A stretch of DNA of 30,736 nt from Clostridia bacterium BRH_c25 (GTDB lineage Bacteria > Bacillota_A > Clostridia > Lutisporales > Lutisporaceae), in the NCBI GenBank assembly GCA_001515955.1, contig LOES01000085.1:1-30736 (forward strand). The letters run 5' to 3'. The first letter of the stretch is position 1. Each line of letters opens with the position of its first letter. The notes below the pieces were generated by a model, which was not told where the DNA came from, did not search any database, and worked only from the letters and a program-made list of their open reading frames with translations. The position numbers and the translations under genes were made by a program. This document shows, piece after piece, positions 7,381 to 13,711 of the stretch.

Positions 7381-9225
7381 CTAACCACAGCATCCTCCGC
7401 TTCCAGCAGGAGGCACAAATGATTCTACGTCTTTCCTTATTGCTTCCATATCAATATTATTTACATCATCGACTACTTTTACATATCCGTTCAGCATCCC
7501 CATCCAGCACTGGAATGTAAAGTCTTCTGTAATATCCAGCGCCGGAGTCTCCAGCTCGCCCGCGGACAGATCAAGCTGTCCTCCGTAATCCGGGAATACA
7601 ATTACATTGTTACAGGAATTCAGCTGTTCAGGGTTAAACTTTATCTTCGCTTTTACACCTTTCTGAAGTACTACTACTGCAGGAGAGTAACCATAATCGT
7701 TTACATTTATTGTAACCTCCTGTACCCCATCTTTTACTTCAGCAACCTTTATATCATCAGTAGGAATATTCCCATTAGCAAATTCGGTAGCCAATGCACT
7801 TCCTGAGCAGCAACTGCCTCCTGAGCTTGAAACCGCGCCGGAGTTTGCATCCCCGATATCTTCACTTGTGACCTGTGATAATTCATCCACAACCTTTATA
7901 CTGCTTCCTATCATGCCCATCCAGCAGGAATAAGGAATTGTGCCTGCTTCTTCCGGCGTAAATTCTATTATGTTCTTACCCGGTTCAAGAGCTTTCTGTA
8001 TATTGTATTTCGGTATTATTATTGCATTGTTGCACCCGTTTATATTTTGATTTTCAGCATTTATTATGAATTTTACCGGGATACCCTTTTGTACAATTAT
8101 CGGCGCATAGCTGTTCGGCTTAAGGTCTATCGCTACAACCTGAACTCCGTTTTCCACCACTGCAACATTTCCTTTTACTGAACTGCCTCCGACAGATGCA
8201 TTAACACCTGAAAGCACCAAGCCCCTGCTCATCATTATAAATCCAAGTGTCATAACAAGCACGGCACTTACCTTCATCAGCTTGCCCGTAAACTTTTTCC
8301 CGAGCATTGAGCTTATTGCTCCAAAACCAAACATCAAAGGCACCGTACCTATACTGAACAGGAACATGGACAGCGCTCCTGCGGCAATGCTTCCTGTGCC
8401 AAGGGCATATAGCTGCATTGCCTGCAGCGGCCCACAGGGCATAAGTCCGTTCAGCAGCCCCACATAGAAGGGACCATTTTTACCGTTATTATTATATATC
8501 TTATTTCCAAATATTTTGGGCATTCTTGGGTTCAGCTTCTTGAGCCATGGGAATATATTGAGCATATTGATTCCCATTATGACCATGAAAAGACCTGCGA
8601 CTATTGCAACGATGCCTTTAGCACCACCGGAAAAGCTTACAACTGAGCCAATGCCGCCAACAATACCACCAATCACCGTATATGATACGACTCTTCCTGC
8701 ATTGTATAAAAAGCTGGGTTTCAGATTTCCTGTTCTTGAGCTGTCAGAATGCTTATATGCAACGCATTGTGAAAGGTTAATTCCTCCGCACATAGCTATG
8801 CAGTGAAGCGATGTAAGAAGTCCGACTACAAATAAAATTCCGTAACCCATGGACTGGTTTACCTCGGGTATGAAGTTGAACCCGACGGTGTTTTTAATAA
8901 TAACATACAAAGCCAATAATATGATTCCAATACCAACCAGCTGATTGATATCCTCTTTGGATTTGCCGGATTTGGATTTTTCTGCTTCATCAGTGCCGAT
9001 ATTTTTTTTATTCTCAAAAGCCTTGTATCCGGCCTTGTCAACTGCAGCTATTATATCCTGAAGCTTAATGACATCAGAGTCATAAGCAAAAAATGCTTTT
9101 GAACTTGAATACTCTACCTTTACCTCTGCAACGCCTTCCAGCTTTTTCAGTGTGTTTTCTATCCTGAGCTCGCAGCTGCTGCAGGTCATACCTTCGATCA
9201 TCAGTTCTTTTTTTATCATATTCAT
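7381..9225 (-). CDS. HMA - DsbD/SafE-like membrane - double cupredoxin fusion protein
   Basis: 614 residues in a modular order. The N-terminal heavy-metal-associated domain (about 1-70) has the copper-type motif GMTCSSCE. A DsbD_2/UreH-like (sulfite exporter TauE/SafE family) bundle of about six helices (about 95-330) contains SLHCIAMCGGINLS and NGLMPCGPLQAMQL, with conserved Cys. Two cupredoxin-like domains (about 350-455 and 485-600) each carry a CNN strand and a CWMGM loop with Cys and Met ligands typical of type-1 or CuA-like copper sites. A GGSCCSGSA linker lies between them, and the tail ends GGCCG. It starts with ATG after GGGGGGAT. It heads an operon with the LDCC protein and a two-component system. 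Likely role: copper delivery, efflux or extracytoplasmic reduction. The exact transported species is not evident. Confidence 0.88.
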   Translation of the reverse strand: MNMIKKELMIEGMTCSSCELRIENTLKKLEGVAEVKVEYSSSKAFFAYDSDVIKLQDIIAAVDKAGYKAFENKKNIGTDEAEKSKSGKSKEDINQLVGIGIILLALYVIIKNTVGFNFIPEVNQSMGYGILFVVGLLTSLHCIAMCGGINLSQCVAYKHSDSSRTGNLKPSFLYNAGRVVSYTVIGGIVGGIGSVVSFSGGAKGIVAIVAGLFMVIMGINMLNIFPWLKKLNPRMPKIFGNKIYNNNGKNGPFYVGLLNGLMPCGPLQAMQLYALGTGSIAAGALSMFLFSIGTVPLMFGFGAISSMLGKKFTGKLMKVSAVLVMTLGFIMMSRGLVLSGVNASVGGSSVKGNVAVVENGVQVVAIDLKPNSYAPIIVQKGIPVKFIINAENQNINGCNNAIIIPKYNIQKALEPGKNIIEFTPEEAGTIPYSCWMGMIGSSIKVVDELSQVTSEDIGDANSGAVSSSGGSCCSGSALATEFANGNIPTDDIKVAEVKDGVQEVTINVNDYGYSPAVVVLQKGVKAKIKFNPEQLNSCNNVIVFPDYGGQLDLSAGELETPALDITEDFTFQCWMGMLNGYVKVVDDVNNIDMEAIRKDVESFVPPAGSGGCCG

Positions 9226-9309
9226 ATGTTCTATCCCCCCATATGCTGTATTCTAGAAAAGTAAACTATATTGTTAATTTTACTAAAACACTGTGAAGAA
9301 ATTATGAAG

Positions 9310-9340
9310 GAAAAAACAGACATGCACAAAGCAGGTCTGT
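9310..9340 (-). terminator. Intrinsic terminator of mntP
   Basis: On the minus strand ACAGAC-TGC pairs with GCA-GTCTGT, with one mismatch, and is followed by TTTTTTCC. It lies 29 bases after the mntP stop. Confidence 0.82.
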
Positions 9341-9368
9341 TATATCAACAAAATAATATACTGGAATT

Positions 9369-9986
9369 CTATCCGATTATACCCAAATGTTCCAAAAGAA
9401 TTTTTAGTCCGATGCCTATCAATATGAGTCCACCTGCTATCTCGGCTTTCTTTTTGAACAAACCTCCGAACCTTTTCCCTATGTATACTCCGGCAAAGCA
9501 TATTATAAAGGTTATAAGTCCAATCAATACTGCTAGCCAAAAAATTGAAACTCTCAGGAAAGCAAAGCTGACACCAACCGCAAGAGCATCAATGCTGGTA
9601 GCCACTGCAAGTACAAGGAGCCTGCCCATTCTCAATGGATTTTCATATGCAGTGTCCTGGGCGGATACAGCAACCTCACATATACCCTCTGCATTCTCGG
9701 CTTCTCCATTCTCTTTATCATAAGCCTCATGTATCATTTTACCCCCGATGAAGGCTAACAGACCAAAGGCGATCCAATGATCGATACTTACTATGTAATC
9801 CTTGAACTGCGATCCTGCAAGCCACCCGGCTAAAGGCATCAAAGCCTGAAACACTCCAAAATATAACCCGATTTTCAACGCATGACCCATTTTAAGATCT
9901 TTTATAATGATACCGTTTGACACCGATACTGCAAAGGCATCCATCGAAAGACCGACTGCAATTAGTATTAGTGATAGTATATCCAT
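9369..9986 (-). CDS. mntP: Manganese efflux pump MntP
   Basis: 205-residue, six-helix protein of the DUF204/MntP family, which exports Mn2+. The two inverted half-motifs SMDAFAVSVSNG (near residue 15) and ATSIDALAVGVSFAF place the conserved Asp residues in membrane helices. The start at 9986 is chosen because GGAGGAG precedes it at the right distance; a longer frame to 10049 has no ribosome site and would start inside the upstream terminator tail. It is flanked by terminators on both sides, so it is a single-gene unit. No yybP-ykoY manganese riboswitch consensus was found in its leader. Confidence 0.92.
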   Translation of the reverse strand: MDILSLILIAVGLSMDAFAVSVSNGIIIKDLKMGHALKIGLYFGVFQALMPLAGWLAGSQFKDYIVSIDHWIAFGLLAFIGGKMIHEAYDKENGEAENAEGICEVAVSAQDTAYENPLRMGRLLVLAVATSIDALAVGVSFAFLRVSIFWLAVLIGLITFIICFAGVYIGKRFGGLFKKKAEIAGGLILIGIGLKILLEHLGIIG

Positions 9987-10047
9987 TGCCTCTCCTCCAT
10001 TTGTACTTCTTTTATAATTGGCATACTCCGATTTATGTTGTGCAAAC

Positions 10048-10090
10048 AAAAAAGAGACTATGTATAACGAAAACGCTATACATGAGTCTC
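10048..10090 (-). terminator. Strong terminator hairpin about 60 bases upstream of mntP
   Basis: On the minus strand GAGACT-ATGTATA pairs with TATACAT-AGTCTC around a short CG-closed loop, with one bulged C, and is followed by six T. It either ends transcripts from the small gene at 10373-10603 or acts as an attenuator in the mntP leader. The 10048-9987 stretch has no convincing SigA promoter, which keeps the attenuator option open. Confidence 0.8.
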
Positions 10091-10115
10091 ATTATTTAAG
10101 GCAAGCCAGATGACC

Positions 10116-10217
10116 GTGTTTATTAACACAACAACTTTCTTATATTTCAAAGTGTTAATAACCCACTACGTTAATTTGTGCCTTGCATACCTTGAAAATA
10201 ATCACTATACAAGACAC
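10116..10217. repeat. Structured intergenic element, copy A
   Basis: This lies in a 386-base gene-free stretch (9987-10372). Hairpin 1: GTG 10116-10118 and TTATTAACAC 10120-10129 pair with GTGTTAATAA 10152-10161 and CAC 10164-10166. Hairpin 2: GTGCCTTG 10178-10185 pairs with CAAGACAC 10210-10217, with one mismatch. A near-identical layout recurs as copy B at 11359-11461, sharing the block TTAATTTGTGCC and the following GCATACC. The loop of hairpin 1 differs between copies while the stems are kept. The functional strand is not known. The rest of the gap (10218-10372) shows only a weak GCAC/GTGC hairpin near 10240. Confidence 0.75.
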
Positions 10218-10372
10218 AACCATCAGTATGTTGACATTGCCGCACAGATGTGCCAATTACTCCCTCATGTGGATATTTGCTTCTACAGATTATTATAGAC
10301 AAGTCCCCGGTATTTTACAATAGCTAAATGTTTTGCATCAGACCTGCATAAACACATAAGAGAAATTGAACT

Positions 10373-10603
10373 CTATCTTTTGAAGAAATTACCCACCATC
10401 CCTTTAATAAACATATCAGCCCAATAATTGCCCACTGTTGCGCCGCTGCCTACTATTACTCTGCCGATAATCGAGGGTATCATGGTATTAAAATTATTAA
10501 ATTGAAACCCTGATTTCGATAACTCCTCATATACTATTTTTGCAATCTGTTCTCTGGATAACCCCATGAAAGCATTTTGGGCGGAACTTTTTTCGTTTTC
10601 CAT
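10373..10603 (-). CDS. Small hypothetical protein
   Basis: 76 residues. A polar N-terminus (MENEKSSAQNAFMGLS) leads into a helical segment REQIAKIVYEELSKSGF, then a Gly-rich weakly hydrophobic part (IPSIIGRVIVGSGATVGNYWADMFIKGM) and a basic end. No family recognised. The start at 10603 follows AAAGGGGGG; an in-frame start at 10627 lacks a ribosome site. It is transcribed away from the 10779 gene. A possible SigA -10 (TATTAT) lies about 28 bases upstream. Transcripts would run through copy A of the structured element to the terminator at 10048-10090. Confidence 0.65.
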   Translation of the reverse strand: MENEKSSAQNAFMGLSREQIAKIVYEELSKSGFQFNNFNTMIPSIIGRVIVGSGATVGNYWADMFIKGMVGNFFKR

Positions 10604-10704
10604 GTACAGCCCCCCTTTCAGTATCATAATACGAAAATTAATCAGGGAGTTGACAGGTTATTCTATAAATAATGAGCTTTTTATAACAATGCTGATTAAT
10701 ATTG

Positions 10705-10733
10705 TAACCAAACCTGTGTATGTACATAGTATG
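10705..10733 (+). promoter_or_regulatory. SigK-like promoter of the 10779 gene
   Basis: TAACCAAA (10705-10712), 12 bases, then CATAGTATG (10725-10733). The AC core of the -35 is followed by 16 bases and then a CATA-type -10, close to the SigK pattern (AC, 16-17 bases, CATANNNTA). The same motif with identical spacing precedes the genes at 11186 and 29641. Confidence 0.6.
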
Positions 10734-10778
10734 TAACTGAGAAGTGTAAACAACCTTAAGAGTGTAGGAGGTGAAAGT

Positions 10779-11006
10779 ATGGCGCATAGGTTTGACAGAG
10801 GTCTTTACAGTGCTCCGAAAAGCATCCCTATTGAAGTCCCTTCCAAAAAACCTGAAAAAAACGATGAATTATTGATTCTCATTCTTCTTTTAATATTACT
10901 TGCTGCAAGTCCTTCTCTGGGGTTGGAAAGCCGCTATTTCTTTATAATCATAATGGCTGTAATAGGTCTCGGAGGTGTGGAGAAAGCATTTGGATTAAAC
11001 AAGTAA
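10779..11006 (+). CDS. Small hydrophobic protein, paralogue of the 11554 gene
   Basis: 75 residues. A basic, Pro-rich N-terminus of about 30 residues (MAHRFDRGLYSAPKSIPIEV) is followed by two hydrophobic segments (ELLILILLLILLAASPSLG and YFFIIIMAVIGLGGV). The ribosome site AGGAGGTGA is at 10766-10774. The C-terminal part aligns with the protein at 11554-11796 (LAAxPSxG, then FFIII), so they are paralogues. The first residues also resemble the start of the gene at 29641 (MARGFNHGL). The upstream promoter is SigK-like, so expression in the sporulating mother cell and a role in the spore coat or envelope is a reasonable inference. No known family was identified. Confidence 0.75.
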   Translation: MAHRFDRGLYSAPKSIPIEVPSKKPEKNDELLILILLLILLAASPSLGLESRYFFIIIMAVIGLGGVEKAFGLNK

Positions 11007-11050
11007 GAGCTATGAAGAATACGCTTTCGGTAAGCACTTATGGCAAAAGC

Positions 11051-11073
11051 CTGGCCTTATAGGTCAGTTTTTT
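11051..11073 (+). terminator. Intrinsic terminator after the 10779 gene
   Basis: CTGGCCT pairs with AGGTCAG around TAT (one G-U pair), followed by six T. It separates this gene from the Gly/Tyr repeat gene, which has its own promoter. Confidence 0.75.
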
Positions 11074-11105
11074 CTATTAATGACCCGGATTATACATTCT
11101 ATAGG

Positions 11106-11134
11106 TAACCAAATCAGAAATACCACATAATATG
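11106..11134 (+). promoter_or_regulatory. SigK-like promoter of the Gly/Tyr repeat gene
   Basis: TAACCAAA (11106-11113), 12 bases, then CATAATATG (11126-11134). Same motif and spacing as at 10705 and 29567. Confidence 0.6.
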
Positions 11135-11185
11135 GAGTAGGACATGTAATGGTTATCCCCTTATAATTGGAGAGGAGGTGAGACC

Positions 11186-11359
11186 ATGCCTTTCGGTTAT
11201 GGTTATGGATTTGGCTATCCAGGTTATGGATTTGGCTATCCAGGTTATGGATTTGGCTATCCAGGTTATGGTTATGGATATGGATTTGGATTAGGGTATC
11301 CATATTACCGGAGCTCTTTAGACTTATTGGCACTATCAGCGTTCTTCCTACTGGTCTAG
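11186..11359 (+). CDS. Gly/Tyr-rich repeat micro-protein
   Basis: 57 residues after a near-perfect AGGAGGTGAG ribosome site. The N-terminal two thirds is built of the heptad YGFGYPG, three times in perfect copies and then degenerate (YGYGYGFGLGYPY). The C-terminus is a short hydrophobic helix (SLDLLALSAFFLLV) ending at a TAG. The composition resembles spore-coat or YjcZ-like small proteins of spore formers and other self-assembling Gly/Tyr proteins, but no specific family is claimed. The SigK-like promoter and neighbouring small hydrophobic genes support a spore-surface role by inference. The stop codon touches the first stem of copy B of the structured element. Confidence 0.75.
   Translation: MPFGYGYGFGYPGYGFGYPGYGFGYPGYGYGYGFGLGYPYYRSSLDLLALSAFFLLV
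11204..11266 (+). repeat. Three perfect 21-bp tandem repeats inside the Gly/Tyr gene
   Basis: The unit TATGGATTTGGCTATCCAGG plus T occurs at 11204-11224, 11225-11245 and 11246-11266 without a mismatch. This points to recent expansion by slippage. Degenerate copies follow. Confidence 0.9.
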
Positions 11360-11461
11360 TGCTTATTAACACATCAAATTTAACATCCTTCATAGTGTTA
11401 ATAATGCACTTCCTTAATTTGTGCCTCGCATACCCTAGAAGAAAATTACTTTACGAGGCAC
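11359..11461. repeat. Structured intergenic element, copy B
   Basis: Hairpin 1: GTGC 11359-11362 plus TTATTAACAC 11363-11372 pairs with GTGTTAATAA 11395-11404 plus GCAC 11406-11409 (one bulged T). Hairpin 2: GTGCCTCG 11421-11428 pairs perfectly with CGAGGCAC 11454-11461. The outer ends TCTAGTGC (11355-11362) and GCACTAGA (11458-11465) can also pair, giving an alternative fold that competes with both hairpins. On the plus strand the element lies between the Gly/Tyr gene and the 11554 gene, as a 3' UTR or leader. Confidence 0.78.
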
Positions 11462-11553
11462 TAGAGGTTTAAGTAAAGCAACTGAAGATATCTTCTTTAA
11501 TCAAAGTAAACATGTTAAAGCAATCTAAATTCAGGTTGAAAGGAGGGTTAAAC

Positions 11554-11796
11554 ATGGCAAACGGTTATGGAGGAAGATATGATCCTTGTGCCCCACCTGC
11601 TTTTTGCAGACCAACAGCAGTATCACCTCTTGCTAAGATATGCGACGGCAACGGCTTCCTGCTTCTGCTCCTTCTGTTTATACTACTGGCAGCAGGTCCA
11701 TCCTGGGGTATCGACAACAATTTCTTCTTCATCATCATACTTGCAATAATCGCCTTTGGCGGTTTTGGAAGAACCTTTGGCTTCGGTGGCATATAA
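11554..11796 (+). CDS. Small hydrophobic protein, paralogue of the 10779 gene
   Basis: 80 residues. An N-terminal part rich in Gly, Pro and with three Cys (RYDPCAPPAFCRPTAV, KICDG) precedes two hydrophobic stretches (FLLLLLLFILLAAGPSWG and FFFIIILAIIAFGGFGRTFGFGG). The start at 11554 follows AAAGGAGG (11539-11546); a longer frame to 11512 is unsupported. The hydrophobic half matches the 10779 product. No TAACCAAA/CATA promoter was seen directly upstream, so it may be read with the Gly/Tyr gene through structured element B. Spore-envelope function is inferred only from its neighbours. Confidence 0.75.
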   Translation: MANGYGGRYDPCAPPAFCRPTAVSPLAKICDGNGFLLLLLLFILLAAGPSWGIDNNFFFIIILAIIAFGGFGRTFGFGGI

Positions 11797-11818
11797 TAGA
11801 TACTGTCCCCCTTCGCGT

Positions 11819-11848
11819 AAAGGACCTAACCATAAGGTTAGGTCCTTT
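11819..11848. terminator. Convergent terminator
   Basis: A perfect 13-bp stem, AAAGGACCTAACC and its complement, around ATAA, between the plus-strand 11554 gene and the minus-strand cupin gene. Confidence 0.82.
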
Positions 11849-11853
11849 AAACA

Positions 11854-12189
11854 TTACTTTACCATGTCCTTTGGGTTCGGTGCCTTAACTACGAAAAACT
11901 CCAGCAGCTCTTCAGAATAGTTGTTCACATTCATCTTTGTATTAAAGGGTATGTTCAATATGCTTCCTTTTGTATATACCTTCGGCTCATCGTCATTAAG
12001 CTTTATTGTCATTTGCCCGCTTATGATTATCATATATACATTTGAATTTGAGTAATGCTCCGGCAGACCTGTATCTTTCATCAGAAGCATGTGGTTGATA
12101 ACAACATTGTCATCATCGATTATTTTTTCGATAACCCTTTCGTTAAGCTCTTCCTCAACAATTGTAAAATCATATCTTTTCTCCAGCAT
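11854..12189 (-). CDS. Cupin-domain protein
   Basis: 111 residues forming one small beta-barrel cupin domain. The region VVINHMLLMKDTGLPEHYSNSNVYMIIISG corresponds to cupin motif 1, with a reduced metal set (His in PEHYS). GSILNIPFNTKMNVNNY stands for motif 2, where the usual metal His is missing. It may therefore bind a ligand rather than a catalytic metal. The ATG follows GGAGGT. It lies 19 bases after the NapH-like gene, so they probably form one transcript. Function unknown; sensor or scaffold roles are possible. Confidence 0.8.
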   Translation of the reverse strand: MLEKRYDFTIVEEELNERVIEKIIDDDNVVINHMLLMKDTGLPEHYSNSNVYMIIISGQMTIKLNDDEPKVYTKGSILNIPFNTKMNVNNYSEELLEFFVVKAPNPKDMVK

Positions 12190-12208
12190 TATTATACCTC
12201 CTATTTAT

Positions 12209-12829
12209 TTATAAGTACTTTATAGCTTTTCGGGGACATACTTGGGCACAGGCAGCGCACTCAAGACATGAACCCTTTTGTATTTCCGCATAGGCTTCCT
12301 TGCCTTCAAACCTGACAGCATCAGCCGGACATACCTTTGCACATGCTCCGCAGCTTGTGCAAGCTTGCGTATCCACCTTCCAGTAGTGTTTTGCAAAGCT
12401 GCCGGTGATATTCATCAGTGTCCCATAAGGGCACAAATATCTATGCCATAGTGCAGGCACGAAAAACAGGCTGACAGTTACCCCTATGCCTGTGAGAACA
12501 GGCAGCACCGGAAGCTTCCTGCCCGTTTTTACAGTTAAAACAAAGGTTAGAATAAAAAGCGCCAATATGCCGTATCTCACCCAGGCCGGCTTTGCCCAAT
12601 CAGGAACCTGACCTCCCTTTATTCCTCCTTTTTTCTTTATATAACCAACGCCATCAATCAAGGTATTTGTCGGGCATATAAATCCGCAGTAAAAGCGTCC
12701 GAACAGAGCAGCTGCAGCAACGCTTGCGGCAAATACAACCATCCATGCCTGTATTCTGCCTGTTGCGATTAATGCAATAAAGGCTATAAGAAAGGCTATT
12801 TGAATTATCCTCCTTATTTTTGCTGTCAT
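12209..12829 (-). CDS. NapH/CcoG-like membrane polyferredoxin (4Fe-4S)
   Basis: 206 residues. About four transmembrane segments lie in the first 140 residues and carry the two CP motifs of the NapH/NosR/CcoG class (FYCGFICPTNTL and HRYLCPYGTL). Two classical [4Fe-4S] ferredoxin motifs follow (CTSCGACAKVCP and CLECAACAQVCP). Such proteins pass electrons between quinol or a membrane partner and a soluble or extracytoplasmic reductase. It starts with ATG behind GGAGGTG. An FNR/CRP-type palindrome lies at its predicted promoter, which suggests redox or nitrosative control. The redox partner is not in the window. Confidence 0.87.
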   Translation of the reverse strand: MTAKIRRIIQIAFLIAFIALIATGRIQAWMVVFAASVAAAALFGRFYCGFICPTNTLIDGVGYIKKKGGIKGGQVPDWAKPAWVRYGILALFILTFVLTVKTGRKLPVLPVLTGIGVTVSLFFVPALWHRYLCPYGTLMNITGSFAKHYWKVDTQACTSCGACAKVCPADAVRFEGKEAYAEIQKGSCLECAACAQVCPRKAIKYL

Positions 12830-12865
12830 TATTACACCTCCTTGCCATATTTACTTATTAATTAC

Positions 12866-12907
12866 ATTTTAATTCTATCTTTCTGGAAAGTCAGTGATTT
12901 ATATCAC
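12866..12907 (-). promoter_or_regulatory. Promoter with FNR/CRP-type operator for the NapH-like gene
   Basis: GTGAT-TTAT-ATCAC (12894-12907) is a perfect palindrome of the Crp/Fnr superfamily form. A TAAAAT -10 box at 12871-12866 puts the start of transcription near 12859, so the palindrome is centred near -41.5, the class II activator position. The -10 assignment is an inference. Confidence 0.5.
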
Positions 12908-12924
12908 AATGCAGGCGTCTATCC

Positions 12925-12973
12925 ACAAAAAATCAAAAAGTCATACAGAACATGACAGTCCATGTATGACTTT
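12925..12973 (-). terminator. Terminator of the nucleoside operon
   Basis: An 11-bp stem, AAAGTCATACA (12937-12947) with TGTATGACTTT (12963-12973), followed on the minus strand by a T-rich tail. It lies 13 bases after the TrpA-like gene. Confidence 0.8.
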
Positions 12974-12985
12974 AAAGGCTTATCC

Positions 12986-13711
12986 TTAATTTTCAGCTGC
13001 ACTTTTCAATTCAATGATATATGCTTTTAATGCATTTAAATCTCCCTGGAGCTTCAGTATGGAACTGCCAATAAATGCTCCATCTCCACCAGCCGAAGCT
13101 ACACGCCTGACATCTTCAGGGGTTGAAACCCCCACTCCGCAGTATATAGGCCTGTCAATACCTGCATTGTGCAAGTAACAAATGCATTTTTCCAAAGTTT
13201 CGTATTCATCCCTCCATACACTTTCCATCGGTTTTGACTGTAAGTATACAAAGCCATTGGAGGCTTTTGCCCTTTTCACCTCTTCCTCCGAAAGTTTAAA
13301 AGTGACATATTCTGAAACCTTTATACCGGCAGTCATAAGCTTGTTTTTCATATTATCATCCTTAGCTCCTACAAGGATCAGGTTGTCCAACTCATTGGAA
13401 CTGCAGAACTGAGAAAAATTCACCAGGCCTATATCAAGTATGGTATGCTCGTACGCTAAAAGTATAAGCGGCATATCAGGACTAGACTTCTTCAACCGGA
13501 GTATTCCATCAAGATAAACCTCATAATCGGAACAGTTCTCAAGGGCCTTATTCATACGGGATGCAACTGCCTCATTATCCAGAAATGCATCATGTGTAGG
13601 AAGTCCTATCTCAATAATGTCACAGCCTGCCTCCATGTAAGCGTTGGCTACTTTCAGACTTTCCTCAATACTTGGATATCCATAGGCAAGATAACAAATA
13701 AGCTTTGTCAA
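12986..13711 (-). CDS. Stand-alone TrpA-like TIM-barrel protein
   Basis: 241 residues from a TTG start that overlaps the TGA of the dehydrogenase gene (TTGA), with GGTG just upstream. It is related to the tryptophan synthase alpha subunit, which splits indoleglycerol phosphate by retro-aldol cleavage. Both catalytic acids are kept: Glu34 (IIEIGLP) and Asp45 (HDAFLD) with the same 11-residue spacing as E. coli Glu49/Asp60. The C-terminal phosphate-binding loops (GVGVSTPEDV and GAFIGSSILK) are intact. No trpB, trpC or other trp gene is nearby. The operon is for nucleoside use, so a lyase acting on a sugar phosphate is more likely than tryptophan synthesis. A longer frame back to 13798 would lie inside the upstream gene. 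Confidence 0.85.
   Translation of the reverse strand: MTKLICYLAYGYPSIEESLKVANAYMEAGCDIIEIGLPTHDAFLDNEAVASRMNKALENCSDYEVYLDGILRLKKSSPDMPLILLAYEHTILDIGLVNFSQFCSSNELDNLILVGAKDDNMKNKLMTAGIKVSEYVTFKLSEEEVKRAKASNGFVYLQSKPMESVWRDEYETLEKCICYLHNAGIDRPIYCGVGVSTPEDVRRVASAGGDGAFIGSSILKLQGDLNALKAYIIELKSAAEN

Noticed and set aside
9987..10372. yybP-ykoY manganese riboswitch upstream of mntP
   Set aside because: Expected from the gene, but none of the conserved sequence blocks could be found on the minus strand of the leader.
11204..11300. Tandem repeat as a CRISPR array
   Set aside because: The 21-bp units abut without spacers and encode in-frame YGFGYPG heptads after a strong ribosome site.
11064..11393. 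Minus-strand ORF with Asn/His/Asp repeats
   Set aside because: It is the antisense of the Gly/Tyr repeat gene; no ribosome site, and it runs across element B.
10116..11461. Insertion-sequence ends or a MITE
   Set aside because: Ends pair (GTGT/ACAC and GTGC/GCAC), but no target duplication or transposase was seen and only two copies are visible. It is kept as an alternative only.
12986..13711. Genuine tryptophan biosynthesis gene
   Set aside because: No trpB or other trp gene in the window; it is embedded in and overlaps a nucleoside operon.
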